Shown one piece after another: positions 46,727 to 60,172 of a stretch of DNA of 64,000 nucleotides. Location of the stretch: contig NW_026515508.1 in the NCBI RefSeq assembly GCF_014898815.1, positions 62,001-126,000 of the forward strand, written 5' to 3'. The notes below the pieces were generated by a model. The model was not told where the DNA came from, did not search any database, and worked only from the letters and a program-made list of their open reading frames with translations. A program made the translations under genes and the position numbers. Position 1 is the stretch's first letter, and each line of letters opens with the position of its first letter. The stretch is from Panonychus citri (lineage: Eukaryota > Arthropoda > Arachnida > Trombidiformes > Tetranychidae).

Positions 46727-49700
46727 AATCAACAACATCAATATTGTCATCATAAAATGTGAACAACAACAGTGTTTAACAATCAAGTTAAATTGTGACA
46801 CAATTAACATATAAAATGGTGAAAAATATTAATAGTAAAACTTTCTGGTTGATATTTAATTACAGTAAATGATATTGTTAATTGTCCTACACTCATTTAA
46901 TATTAACTACAAACAGACACACTCACAATCAATTCATTAACCTAATCAAAAAAGACTTGATCATCATCATAATCAAACATAATCATTTTACAATTAGTTA
47001 TAAATTATGAAACTAAACTTACAATTATCTTTGTCTAATTATTAGGTAACAATCAAATTGGAATTGCAATTAAATACCTGGGAGTAAAATTAACAATCAA
47101 CTGGATGGAAAGAGAAGCCAATCACAATTAACGCAACAATCGAATCAAATTAATCTAAAGTAAAAACCAACAATTAACTCTAATAATAATGATGAGAAAT
47201 TAAATCCATAGATTGACCTTAAAAGATTGGTCAAGTTCACGATATCGATAAAGCAAAATCGGAGAGGTCATTTAAAGTTGAGGATAATAAACTAATCACC
47301 ATGAGATGACGATGATGGTAATGATAATATCTTTAATTGTCTCGGTTGGTTAAACTCAATGAGAAAGTAATTAATCCAAACAATCAAAACAAAACAAAAA
47401 GTTTCGAGGCCAAGGTTAAATTGGTTATTTGGTTTATCAACTAATCTGACAGTTTACCTTACAAATCATGTTGAATGTTAATGATTATCATGATAATTAT
47501 CATCTTAATATATTAAATTGTTGTTGAAATGATCAAGGAAATAATAAAATTCACTCCCAGGGCGTTGTCATAATGATCATCAACATGATAACAATTAACT
47601 AGCATCTGGTTATCATTATGATGATTTACCTTTTCTCATAATGATGATTATAAATGTATATCTATCTGATAGTTGATTGATTGTTGATATTACAATTGTT
47701 ACCGAAAGCTTTTTCCTCCTTGAATTAGTTTCAACAATTGTTGTTGTTTGGTTAAATTGTTCCGTTCCTGGTTCCTAAAACTGTTAATTGTTGCAATGAT
47801 TTTCTTGCTTCAATCCATTGATGAAATTTACCTTCTTCTAATGATCCAATGTTATATACATGTAATTAAAAGTCTTAATGTTTTACTAATCATTAACTAG
47901 CAAATATTTCAAATGATTAACTATTGATTGTCCTCTTATATTAGAATCTGTTTAATTATTGATCCTCATCATCATCATCATCAGTCTTAAGGTTTTAATT
48001 ACCATCACAAGTGTTTCCTTTTAATTGTTGTGATTGATTTCAAAATGAATGAAACTTTATCCCGAATATTCAATAATTCAGTTACATGGAGTTTTTTTTC
48101 ATCGATAATCATGAAAAAGATGATCAAATTTCTCATCTCAAATCATTAAGGTCACTGTTGACTTTTCGTGGTCATCGTTGTGAGTTGGTGCGTGGGTGGA
48201 CAATCAAATATATAATAATAATTACGATGGAAAAACAAAAAGTAACAATCAACATGATTAAGGAAAAAAAAAACTCCCAACCCAAAGAGATACAAACAAT
48301 TCAATGTCCATTATATTTTGATTACAAATTGAAATTAATCAAATTGTAACAATGATAAGTTTAATTTTCTCTCTTCTCAAAGTTAATTATGAAAGAAAAA
48401 AAAAGTTAACTAATAACAATAATCAATCTAATTACATTTATACCTAACAAACAGTTGATACATAATAATAAATCTTAATCACAATTTAATTCATTACAAT
48501 TCCTCCCAATGATAACGATAACAATACAATAATAACCTGTCACAATATATATATACAACTTACCCACCACCACCACCACCACCATCACCCACTCCCACTC
48601 CCTCAACCCACCCTCTTATATTAATCTTGATATACTAGTTAATTTAATTTGATTAACTTTTAGCCCCTTACAATTACAATTGTATCACAATAATAATACT
48701 AATAAAAATAATCATGATAATGATAATGACCAATGTCCAATGAAAACTTTAATCTAATAGTTAATTTGATTGTTAAACAAATAAACAAATTGTATATACA
48801 TGCATACATATATAAACATAACAATCAAAGAGTTAATTGTTAACAATAGTTAATTATTTTCCATAAATGTATTAATAAATATAAATATAAGTTTTCAATA
48901 TGAATGAACAAAAAGTTAACCTTATATTGATCATTATATCTTGTTAATAGTAACAATATTTAATCATCAAGGGATGTTGATCATTGATAATTATCATCAT
49001 TTGTTTCCGTTGATGTCCATTGATACACCATAATGTTATTTATCCTCTTCCTCATCCTCCACCCACCCCACTCTCAATCCCACTCCACCCTCATCCATTT
49101 CCTTCCTTCCTCAATCCCACCCTCAATCCCACCTCCAAAAACTTTACTATTTATCATCATTATCATTGTTAGATTATAACATAAGGTTAAGTCAGAATAC
49201 ATTTGATTGTTGTTAGATTGTAATCCTTTGGGATGTTAATCATGTTTCGCGTTGATCATCATCATCATCTTGATTATGATACTGATCATGATGTGATCAT
49301 CATAAAGCAAGAGTAAATCATTAATCCATTAAATTGATTGTTGAAAAAAAAAACAAACTTTAAAACCAATTGTGTTGATCAATTTTTTTTTTCATTTTCC
49401 TTTACAATTTAATACCTTTAACATTGTGAATTTATTTATATTTAACCACATACACAATTACAATCCTAATTGTTACACTTTAATGTTTAACTATCCAATT
49501 GTGATTTAAATTGTAATTACAATACAAGACAATATTATACACACTCAATCATAATCAACAACAATTTAAATTGTTCAAGTTTCAACTCAATTCACTTGAG
49601 ATTAACTTTTAACTTTTTCTGTCACTTGATATTTTTCAATTCAATCATCAATATCATAATGATGGTTAATCAAAGAGTCACAATTAATAATCAAAAAATA

Positions 49701-52335
49701 ACGACAACAATCAAATCCAAGTTAATCCAGTTGATTATCTTGATAATCGTAATAATAATTGGTTAATTGTGTTGAGAAAATCTTGATTATTAGTTTTTTT
49801 TTTTGGTTTAATTTTTTTTCCCTCTTGATTATTAATAATTAACTTTGGTTACCTGATTAATATTACATTTAACTATTACTTGGCTTTTGATTTTGATTTT
49901 GATTGATTAATAATGCAAATCAAATTGTAATATTGAATAACAATCAACAATTGATTCAAAATATATAAATAATTATGTGTATCTCATTAAATTGCTATTA
50001 ATTATGTTAACAATTAAAATCTCATTTAAAATGAAACATGAAAAATAACAACAAAAGATAGTTAATTAATTATATTAATGATTAATAAATTAAATTGTTA
50101 GTTTGTGAAAACTGATGATTAACTGAAAAGTGTAGATTAGACTGTTAATTAAAGCTCAATTGAAAGTTAACCATTGTTATTATTATTGTTTCAAATCAAA
50201 AGAAAAGTTAATTATCACTTATTGTTCAATGAGAATCCAAGTTAATTAATATACAATTAATTAACCAGTGAAAATGTGAAACTAATGGTAGACTTTAATA
50301 ATTACAGTTATATAATACAAAAAGTAAATTTAAATTGCTACCTGAAAGAAGCAGCAAAAAAAAATAAGTTAACCTGATAATCTGATCTGATTATCATGAT
50401 TAGAAAACAATTCCAATGAAATCAGATTAATTGTCAAGATACAGAGTCGATTGTTATTATTATCGTTTGTCATAAAATATATTTTTCAACTCACACTCCA
50501 AGTCCTATATTCATGATGATGAGGATGAAGATAAAGATGAGAGAGAGAGAGGAAAGTAGGAGGATAAAGTTCATTGTATTCTGGAAGCAAAGTGGAAGAT
50601 GATGAAGGATCAGGAAGAAGAGAGACAAAAAATGACAGAGAGAGAGAGAGAGAGAGAGAATCTTCATCTTATCATCCTCATCTTCTATAACTGTTCAGTA
50701 GTTTTCATCTTCCTCTTTCCCATGTAACAATAACTTTACCCAAAGGTTGAGTGTCTATATGGTCATCAGTTGATTAAGAGCAGTGGGAGGGTGTGGGCAA
50801 GTGAAGGATGAAAAGTCAACAAGGTTTCATCTCACTCTTTTAATGAGATAACAATGAGAATGATGAAGATGAAGATGAAGATGATGAGGATGATAACAAT
50901 GATGATGGTAAATGGCTTTACCATGTTCAAAACTTGATGATTGTCTCAACTAAATTTTCATCATTCTCATTGCATTTACCTCGGTAATTTATATATCATT
51001 ACATTTAAGGCGAGTACTTTTTTTTATATTATACTTGTGAGTGTCATCTGATTGTCACCGTTGTCATTTATATTACACACTTACTATTTATTATACTGAT
51101 AAGTTCATTGTTATTATCATGATGATGATGATGATGATGATAATCATGATACTAACTCTTGAATCCTTTGTTGTTGTTGTTGTTGTTTGTCTCTCTCACT
51201 TTATTTATTTTTGATTGTTGTTAACTAATGATCATTGTGATTATTACCTTTCACGTTTTAATCACATCATTAACACATCATTTCAAACCATTAACAATAA
51301 ATATTATTCCCAATCAATAAGCTAACCCTTAAATTAATTAATTACCACCATAAACAACCATTATCATCTAAAGATTCAATATCAATAAGATTCAAGAAAA
51401 AAAGTTCTTACATCATCTTAATCAGCTGATTGAATTGATCTAATTCAATCAATCGACTGGAATCATGTTAAACTAATTAAACTATTCAACTTTGTTCAAT
51501 GAAATAAAAGAAAATTCAACAATTAATTTGATTTTGTTTTTCATCTTCTTCAAAATTCATTCTTAATCATGATGATGATAAATTCTGAAAGGATAAAGTA
51601 ACCAACCATGTATTTCAAGTTTCCCTTGGTGATTTTACCTGAGTTTTGAACCTGAAACTGGTAGACAGAGACTCACAGAGAGATTGAGATGATGATGAAG
51701 ATAAAATGGAAAGGGGGTGGTGGTGAAGATGAAGAGGAAGAGGAAGAGAGTGAGAGAGTGGAAACCCTATATCTTAATTGTGATTGGTTAATAATATACA
51801 AGGTGAGGTTGTCTTTGGATAAAATGATTCGCATGGGCAATGAAAATGCTCCAGTTAATCTTGTTTCTTATTATCAATATGATTTTGTTTCCCATTGAAT
51901 AAACAACTAAATGGCAACAATCAAATCAAAACATTAATCAACTAAATTTAGTTTCTTCATCTTCTTTATTTTAACAACAATGACAATTAAACTCACCGTT
52001 ATTTGGATTTAAACAACAAGCAAAAATAATTAACTTCAATTTTTCAACTTTTTACTTTTCAATTCTGGAGTAAAAATCAAACACAATCAACTCATGGCTT
52101 TTAAATTTAATTTGGTTAACAATTAACTGTGGTTAATAATTATGTTTAATGTCATTAATTTGGTTAGTGTCAATAATTAATATATATTCTAATGATTAAT
52201 TAATTGTTTGTTCATTGATAATTGACTTTCTGTCAACTTGTTACACTTTTGATTGTATCAAATTTAAAATCAACTTTAATCGAGTTCCTTTTTATTTTTA
52301 ATTGGATTAACCAACTCTGTGTTATGTGAATCTAA
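45239..52335. other. 7.1-kb non-coding region upstream of the POU4 gene
   Basis: AT-rich sequence with (GA)n (45706-45739, 50637-50659), CATCATCAT runs (46697-46728), (CCA)n near 48563 and a 10-bp-stem hairpin TAAACATACA/TGTATGTTTA at 46233-46259. No convincing exon was found; in particular I saw no POU-IV-box-like segment. It may be promoter, enhancer or intron sequence of the POU4 gene. Confidence 0.5.
45706..45739. repeat. (GA)n microsatellite
   Basis: GA run of about 34 bp. Confidence 0.95.
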
Positions 52336-53926
52336 ATGTCTCACCGAGAATGTGTCCTAAATTGTTTATTCACCATGGCCAATCCCTCTAGTTCAATTGA
52401 TTGGAATTCATTTAATTACTCACTGCCCACCCCGTCGACAACACCTACAGGTAATGGTTCAACAAACGGTGGCACCAATACCTCAAACAGTGGTAACAAT
52501 GGAGGGTCAAGAAGTGCAAACGGCGTTTCAAATGGTGCAGGTGGAGGGTCAAATGGAGTCGGAGGTGGTGGTGGTGGTAATAACAATTCTAGTGGTGGAG
52601 GAAGTGGTTCAAATGGTGGTAGTCCTGGTGATTATAGTGGTTCACCGGGTGCACCTCAGCCTCCCAATCAACCGCAGCCTCAACCTCATCCAGGGGCTGG
52701 TGGTGGTGGAGGAGGAGGAGGAGGTGGTGGTGGGAATTCAGTTAATGGACTTCGTGAGTTGTCATCTCAATGTTCATACAATAATCAAGAAGCTTTTCTA
52801 GTTAATGGGATGATACCTGGTTTTCATCATCATCATCATCATCATCATCCTGGCGCTAGTCCAATAACTGCTGCCGCTGCTGCAGCTCATTCAATACAAT
52901 CACCTTTTCATCCAAATCATCATCATCATCATCCAACGGTACACACACCGAATCATCATCATCACAATCATCATGCCTTTACCACTTCTACTCCACCTCA
53001 TCATACTCCCAGTGATCCAGGACTTTTAGATGCCGATCCAAGGGAACTCGAAGCTTTTGCCGAAAGGTTCAAACAACGTCGCATTAAACTCGGTGTAACC
53101 CAAGCCGATGTGGGCCGAGCACTGGCTAATCTTAAGTTACCCGGAGTGGGATCATTATCACAGAGTACAATTTGTCGGTGAGTAACAGTCAAGATTTCAA
53201 ACTTTCGACTTAGAACTTTTTTTTTCACTTCTCTCACGTTGTCATGTTACAATTTATATTTCGAGACAAAATCTTTGATATTGTGTTGAAATTTTGCCTG
53301 AGGCCATAAGCACAGGTTCACTATTGAGTATGATTGACACATTAATTGTTCAACGATTGATCCAGTTGATTAAACATTTAATTACCAAGGGAGTGATATT
53401 GATATGAGATTGTGTATATGTTACATGTTATTAAATTTCAACTAATTTCAAATTTTTTTTCCTCTTCTATCATCAACTTTTTTTCTGATGATCGATCATC
53501 ATCATTGATGATACTCGATATTTTATCCTCATTTCAACTTTGGATATTTATTAAATGTGAAGATTTGAATCACTAACACTTTCTCACAATAACATGGTTG
53601 CCCTAAAGCCGATTCTTCAAGCCTGGCTGGAAGCGGCTGAAGCTCAAGCAAGAAAAGTTCGAAGTCGAGAACCTCAAGATTGTCCAAGTGTTTTACCCTC
53701 AAGTGATAAAAAACGCAAACGAACCTCAATAGCCACACCTGAGAAACGCTGTCTCGAAGCTTATTTCACCACTCAACCTCGACCCTCCGGTGAAAAGATC
53801 GCAGCGATCGCCGAGAAACTTGACCTTAAAAAGAACGTGGTTCGAGTTTGGTTTTGTAATCAAAGGCAGAAACAAAAGCGTATGAAATATTCAGCAGTAA
53901 ATGGTAATGGAAACATGACCGGATAA
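52336..53926 (+). CDS. acj6: POU class 4 homeodomain transcription factor (acj6/Brn3/unc-86 type), two exons
   Basis: Exons 52336-53177 and 53563-53926 join as CG|A (Arg) and give 401 aa from the first Met. A Met at 52375 in a CACCATGG context would give 388 aa. Residues 40-230 are low-complexity Gly/Asn/Ser, Pro/Gln and poly-His runs. The POU-specific domain runs from about 233 (DPRELEAFAERFKQRRIKLG) through CRFESLTLSHNNM across the splice. After a linker with an acj6-like CPSVLP segment comes the homeodomain (330-389) with RVWFCNQRQKQKR. POU4 factors specify sensory and other neuronal identities. The N-terminal POU-IV box is absent: either an upstream exon is unseen (a candidate acceptor is CCCTCTAG at about 52386-52393), or this is the short-isoform start known for vertebrate Brn3 genes. 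The protein ends soon after the homeodomain. Confidence 0.93.
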
Positions 53927-56900
53927 GTTACGAAAAAAAAAGAAACAACAAAAAAGGAAACAAATCCCATCGATCCCAATTCCAAATAACAAATCAAACA
54001 AAATTGAGCCAAGAAATCATATCAACTTGATCGTCATCATCATCATCGTCATCATTATCAACAGAATCTCTCCAGAATCATACTCATCCCCTTCCTCATA
54101 ACCATCAACTCCAAAAGCCCAAACCTGAATCAGAACAAGAATTCAAAACACTAACATGATTCATTCCTAATTCCTGATCATTATGTTTTCGCACCGAAAC
54201 TCTATCATCTTGACTTTCATCCTCATCCTCACCCTCGTCATCATCATCATCACTAACTCACTCACTCTCTTTGGTACTCTCTCAAAAAAAACCATATCAA
54301 CTTACCTGTTACTTTACTAGTCACTTCCTATTTCCTTTTCCGCTTCCTACTCATACTAAACTCACCCACTTTCACCCTTCATTATCTCTCTTTCTCTCTC
54401 TTTCTGTTTTTTGGATAACAATTAACTCAACAACAGAGGATATTAATTAAAATCAACAATCAACAATCAACTAACTGAGATGTCAAATGTTTCAGAGTGA
54501 GGCCGATAATTGGGAAGCCATAAGAACACATTGAAAATTAAAAAAAAAACAAATTAATATACATAACTATAAATACTAATAATATATATATAATATATGT
54601 ATATGATAACGATCCAGTTTTGTCCGATAACTACAACAATTAATAACAATTAACAAATAACAAACAACTACTACCACTAATTACTCATCAAGACAATTAG
54701 ACAATTGATATTTAATAATAATATCAAAATACAATAATATACAATAAAAACTCTGGTTTGCCAAAACAAACAAAACTCATTTGATTTCAATTGGATAACT
54801 TCAGTCACGATTAATGATAATTATTTATTTTCCTTCCTCAATTAATAACTGATTAAGTTGGAAAGGATTAACTCAGTGGTGAGTAAATTGAATTGAAAGA
54901 TTATCCATTGAACCGAATTCATATTATTATTAATATTATTTTCATATTCTAAGTATTAGAATCTTTGTTTTCATAAGTCTTCAGAAAATTCTGACTATTC
55001 TGAATGTTGCTGGTGATGGAAATGAACTGAGAGCATGCGTTTGAGCAAAAGTTGAAAGTTACATGATAATTCATGGGGAAATTTGGGTTCTTATTGATAC
55101 GAAAGTGGATAAAGAGGATAAAGTTTCAACGGAAAAGGAGAAACAGATAACATGATGATAATGATGATAAATAATGAGAAGCTGAGAATCTGATGATAAG
55201 ACTTATGACGAAAAGAGAGAGAGAGATTAGGAAGATGAAGATGAAATTCTTTATCATCTTTTCATCTTCATCCATGTTGTCACAATCTCTATCTCTCTCC
55301 CATGTGATATTACATCTTATAGGTAGCATATACTTTTCCATAGGATTTTCCATCCACCGATAACATCACCACGACCACCACCGAGTATCACTCGAGTATA
55401 ATATTTACTCCCACTTTCTTTCAATCTGATTTTCTATTTACAAAATTGTTCCACTTCTTGTCCAGTTCATCTTGTTATTATTTTTCAATAATCATCTGAG
55501 TCTCTCAAAGTTTCATAATCTCTCAACTCCCAACTGGACATTACTTTTTACTTGCTCAAAGGTAAAAAAATCATCAACAATGTTGCAACTTTTACCATTC
55601 AAAGTTTATTTGGGTCAGAACCTATAGCCCATCATGAGATTAATATTTCTCCATGAAGTGAGATTAAACTTGGAATCCAAAGTCTATCAAAAATCAGATT
55701 GGAGTATTAATATTATGATTAGAACTGAAAAAAAAGAATTCTTCTTCTGAAATTCTCAGAAATCAATCAAATAGAAGAGTCAAAACAAAACAGAAGAAAA
55801 AAAATTCGATGTATAAAAGTTTGACTCAAATTCCCAGAGAGAATTCTTTCCGCCGAATCAATCATCATCATCATCATGGAATAGAATTACATTCTCATGA
55901 AATAGCCCAGCTTCCATCCACAAAAAACTAACCCTTTTGAACGAATTGTAATGACTGATGATGACGATAATTACCTGATGTAAAATGAGGAGGGAGAAAA
56001 ATTCGAACAAAAAAAGTCAACAAATATTCATTGTTATCAACACACAAGGATAATGATTATGATTGACTTGAGAGAGAGAGAATGGGAGTGGATTTGTTAT
56101 ATATTATCTCTCATTTTTGATAGTTTTTCCTTGAAATGATGATAAAGGTATGGGAGTATTGATGATGATGATCATCATCATCATCTCTGAATCCACCACA
56201 ACAAATAAGCAGATGGTAACTGTAACCACGACCCAAGAGCCTTATCCAAGTCTATTAATCTATCAGATGATGATATACACTTCATATCGTTTTTGTTGTT
56301 ACTTTTTTACCCACTCTCACTTTTCCTCCCTCCAACTCTCATCATACATCATTACTTACTCACTCCTCTGTATCACTCACTCTGCCTCTCTCTCTCTCTC
56401 AATTCACTCAATTTGATTAACATCATTCTCCATAGTTAATCAATGTTATAACCTTTTCCTCATAATATTATCATTATTGTCCATTTGTTTTGTTTATAAT
56501 TTTTGTTCCTCATCAATTTAAACTTTCATCTAATCTCAGGTTAATCTCTCAATTTATTGTTTACTCGATTAATCCATGAGATAATCATTATCATTAGTAT
56601 CTTGACAATTTACCAAAGGATAGAAGTTGAAAAGATGATAGAGAAGAAGAAAAAAATTCTAACTTTAGGATTTTGATTCTTTTTCTATTTTATTTTTCTT
56701 GTTTTCTCATTATCTTTTTAATCCTATTATCATGAGGAGCAGAAAAAAACAACATTCAGATAACATTATCATGATCATCATGTATCAGATTAATTTGATA
56801 TTCAGATGAAAGTAAAACAGAAAAGCTGAAGTTCCCATTGAGCAAACTCTGCTCATCATCTTGTTTGAATTTGTAATGACATTAATGTTCAAATATATTC

Positions 56901-59900
56901 AGAGTTTGTATGAACTTCCCCATGTCCAGGGAAACATTTTTTCACCAACAGCCAAAGGTAAACAATGAATGTATTACATTTATGGGTGAAAATAAGGTTC
57001 AAGTGAAAAGGGAGATGAAAAATTTAATCCATTTCATGATTATCTTCATTATTATTGTTGATGATTCCGTCCAAATCCATTGATAATGGATTATATTGCC
57101 TCAAGGTATCGTATGTATCATCATTATCATCATTATCCCTTCAGGGAATCAGATTGTCATCATCATGATAACGATGATGATGATATAATCAACATGATAA
57201 TCTAAGTGTATCAAGTTGTATCTCTGAATAAAATGTATTTATAAAAAAAAAGGAAACAAATCTGATTCAATATTAATCCGTAAATACAACAAAATCCGAT
57301 TGATTTTATATGATAACAAGCTAATTCCCTTGTGATTAGATAATCACAATCAACGACTATAAATTGAAGGTTATATTTTATACTATTATCATGATTTAAT
57401 TACAATTAATCAGGTTATGATTATGATTATTTGGCCTTAAGGGTTTTGTGATTGTTAAAATGTAACAAGAAAAACTGATCTCAATACTTTTTATTTTTAT
57501 AACTGTCTCCCTGTTGATGACAATTAATAAATTATCTTGGTGATGAATTAACTGTTAATGATTAGATTAAATTGTTAATGATTTAACTTTGTATTGAAAC
57601 ATTGTTGATATTTGATTGCGTTTTTAACTGTTGATTGTCTGTGTTCATGTTTAGTTAATGATTTACTTTCTAAATTGTTGATTATTACTATTAAAGTGAT
57701 AAATATAACAATCAACTTGTGTGAAGATGATTATGATTAGTGTTTTTTTTAACCAAAGTGTATCTAAATTGTTCACTCATCTTATATATTTAATGATCAT
57801 ATTGTTGATTATTATTAAGTTAATGATGTTATTTCATAAGTATCTTGATGTTTTCATTCACACACACAAACATACAATTATAATCACAATTAAATTGATC
57901 ACGTTTTCTGATCATCATAATTATCAAAGGTTCACAAGTTTGTCATCATTAACTATCAATAATATCAAATGTAAAATGATTGATTGATTAATATAAAAGT
58001 TATTGATTCATAAATTTGATACACTTTATATTGTTACAATTAAGGTTTAACTGATAATCAAATTTCAATTTTTCTATTAATTTTGTTTTTCTCACCGTAA
58101 CTTTAATTGTAACAATTTCGTCCATTGATTGACTCGTGTCATTGTTTACTAATTGTAATTGTAATTTTTTTTTTTACTTTTACAATTTACAGATTAAAAT
58201 CATCATGATTGGGGATCAATTGATTGCCCTCAGGCTATACAGTCAATATTGTTTACTTTTTTGATTATATTGTTCAAGTAATCAAATCAAATCCAATTGT
58301 TGGATGAGGTCAGACTGGGTTATCATGATGATGCTGATACATTATTGGTTCATTGATTGATTTCAAGGATATGAATATAATCCTGTTGATTGTGGCAATT
58401 GATTGAAATAAATTTGAATAAAATATATTAAACCTGAGAGATAATAATAGTTTATTTTTACTCTGAAAATCAGACTCACAACTTTTTTCATGGTAATTTG
58501 TGAATCATATAAAATTGATCAGATGAACTTTCAGATTGTTGAATTGGAAAAATTTTTTTTTTTTCTCTGATTCCATTTCCATATCATTCTGAACAAACTC
58601 ACATCAATATACATGGATAAACCTTCATGGTGGGTATTCATCATGATCAGATACATTTATCCTGTATTTATTATACCCATGGGAGGGTATTCATTAATCA
58701 ATTATTAACAATTATTATTACACAGATACAATAATAATAATAATATCAAGATAAACTCAATGAAAGTTTTTATTGGTTTTTTTTTCAATCTAATCATCAA
58801 CATGATAATCATGATAATACATTAGATTAATGAATTACAATCAAGATAAATAAACAAAAGTATAATAATAAATATAGTTAGTTAGTTAACTAATCAAATG
58901 AAATCTTAATATTATCATCACAATTGAATGTGAAATTATCACATCAACATTGGAATACAATTACAATTGTAATCATCATGAAAAGATGATGACTCATGTT
59001 AAATTGTTAATTAAACATCATTGGTGATTTATGAATGCTCAATGATTAAATCTTATTACCTGCAACCCTTGTATTGGTTACAATTAAAATCAATCAACTG
59101 GTTACCAACAATTTAAAAGTTTTGCTTTTTTTTATCCCAAAATCTTGAAAAAAAGATTATCATTTAATTGAATTGTAATGTTGATTGTTCAATCTAATCT
59201 GTTTAATTGTATTAGTTGAATAAGCTAATAAGAGACACACTTTTGATCATATTCAGCCAACAGTTAGTTACACACACTCAGACAATTTGTAAAATGCTGA
59301 TTGATAAATTGAACAATTAACCTTAACCAAGATTATTTTTATTATTGACAATTAATGTTTACATTGAAAAACTTTCAGTCTCTCCAATGTTAATGTTTAT
59401 TTATTGTGATGATTATTATGATCACCAGCAATTAACAGTGACCAAAGGGAGTTGATTGATTTTTTGACTCTACCAAAGGTAAATCTGTATTCATATGATT
59501 AGTAGATGCAGTGGAAATGTATTATTGTAATGGTAGGGAAAATGTTGATAATTATCATCATGTATCTTGTTGTTGATATAATGGTAATGGTGATCAGTTT
59601 GTTGGTCATTTGTTGTTTATATATTTGTATGTTTGTAAACGCGTGTTACTCACGTACGTTCATTAATTTGCTTTGAACACGCGTTAGTACAATGAGATGT
59701 TGATGATGGCGGTAAAAGGCAAAGATATAAAAAAGCAAAACTATTAAATTGAAGGCGGAAAGAAAATTAGAATAGAAGAAAAAAAAAGTTCTTTAGCTTT
59801 TTTTTTCCTCTAATTTTATCATTTTCATCACTTTCAGTTTCTCTTTTTCTTTCTCAATGCAATAACATCTCAAGTATCTCTTAAAATCTTTCTATGCAAT

Positions 59901-60137
59901 CATCCTCATCTTATCATCATCATCTTCACCCTCCTACAATATAACTGACACTAACTTTGCCCTAAATTAATTTGATAAAAAAAAACTCAATTTCAAAGCA
60001 ATTACGTTTTACCTACAACCCAAAAAAAAGCCATTAAGTTAACTTTTATTTACTTTTATCATTTCAACTCCCACCTCATCGTCATCCTTTATCATCCTCA
60101 TCTTTTGATGTACTTTCAATTTACTCATAAACATCTC

Positions 60138-60172
<35 letters not shown>

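Noticed and set aside
48086..48349. 87-aa frame upstream of POU4
   Set aside because: Contains low-complexity and AT-rich codons, no similarity I recognise, no splice logic; it does not resemble a POU-IV box.
52397..52801. Val/Gln-rich alternative frame over POU4 exon 1
   Set aside because: Shifted reading of the Gly/Asn repeats in the real POU4 frame.
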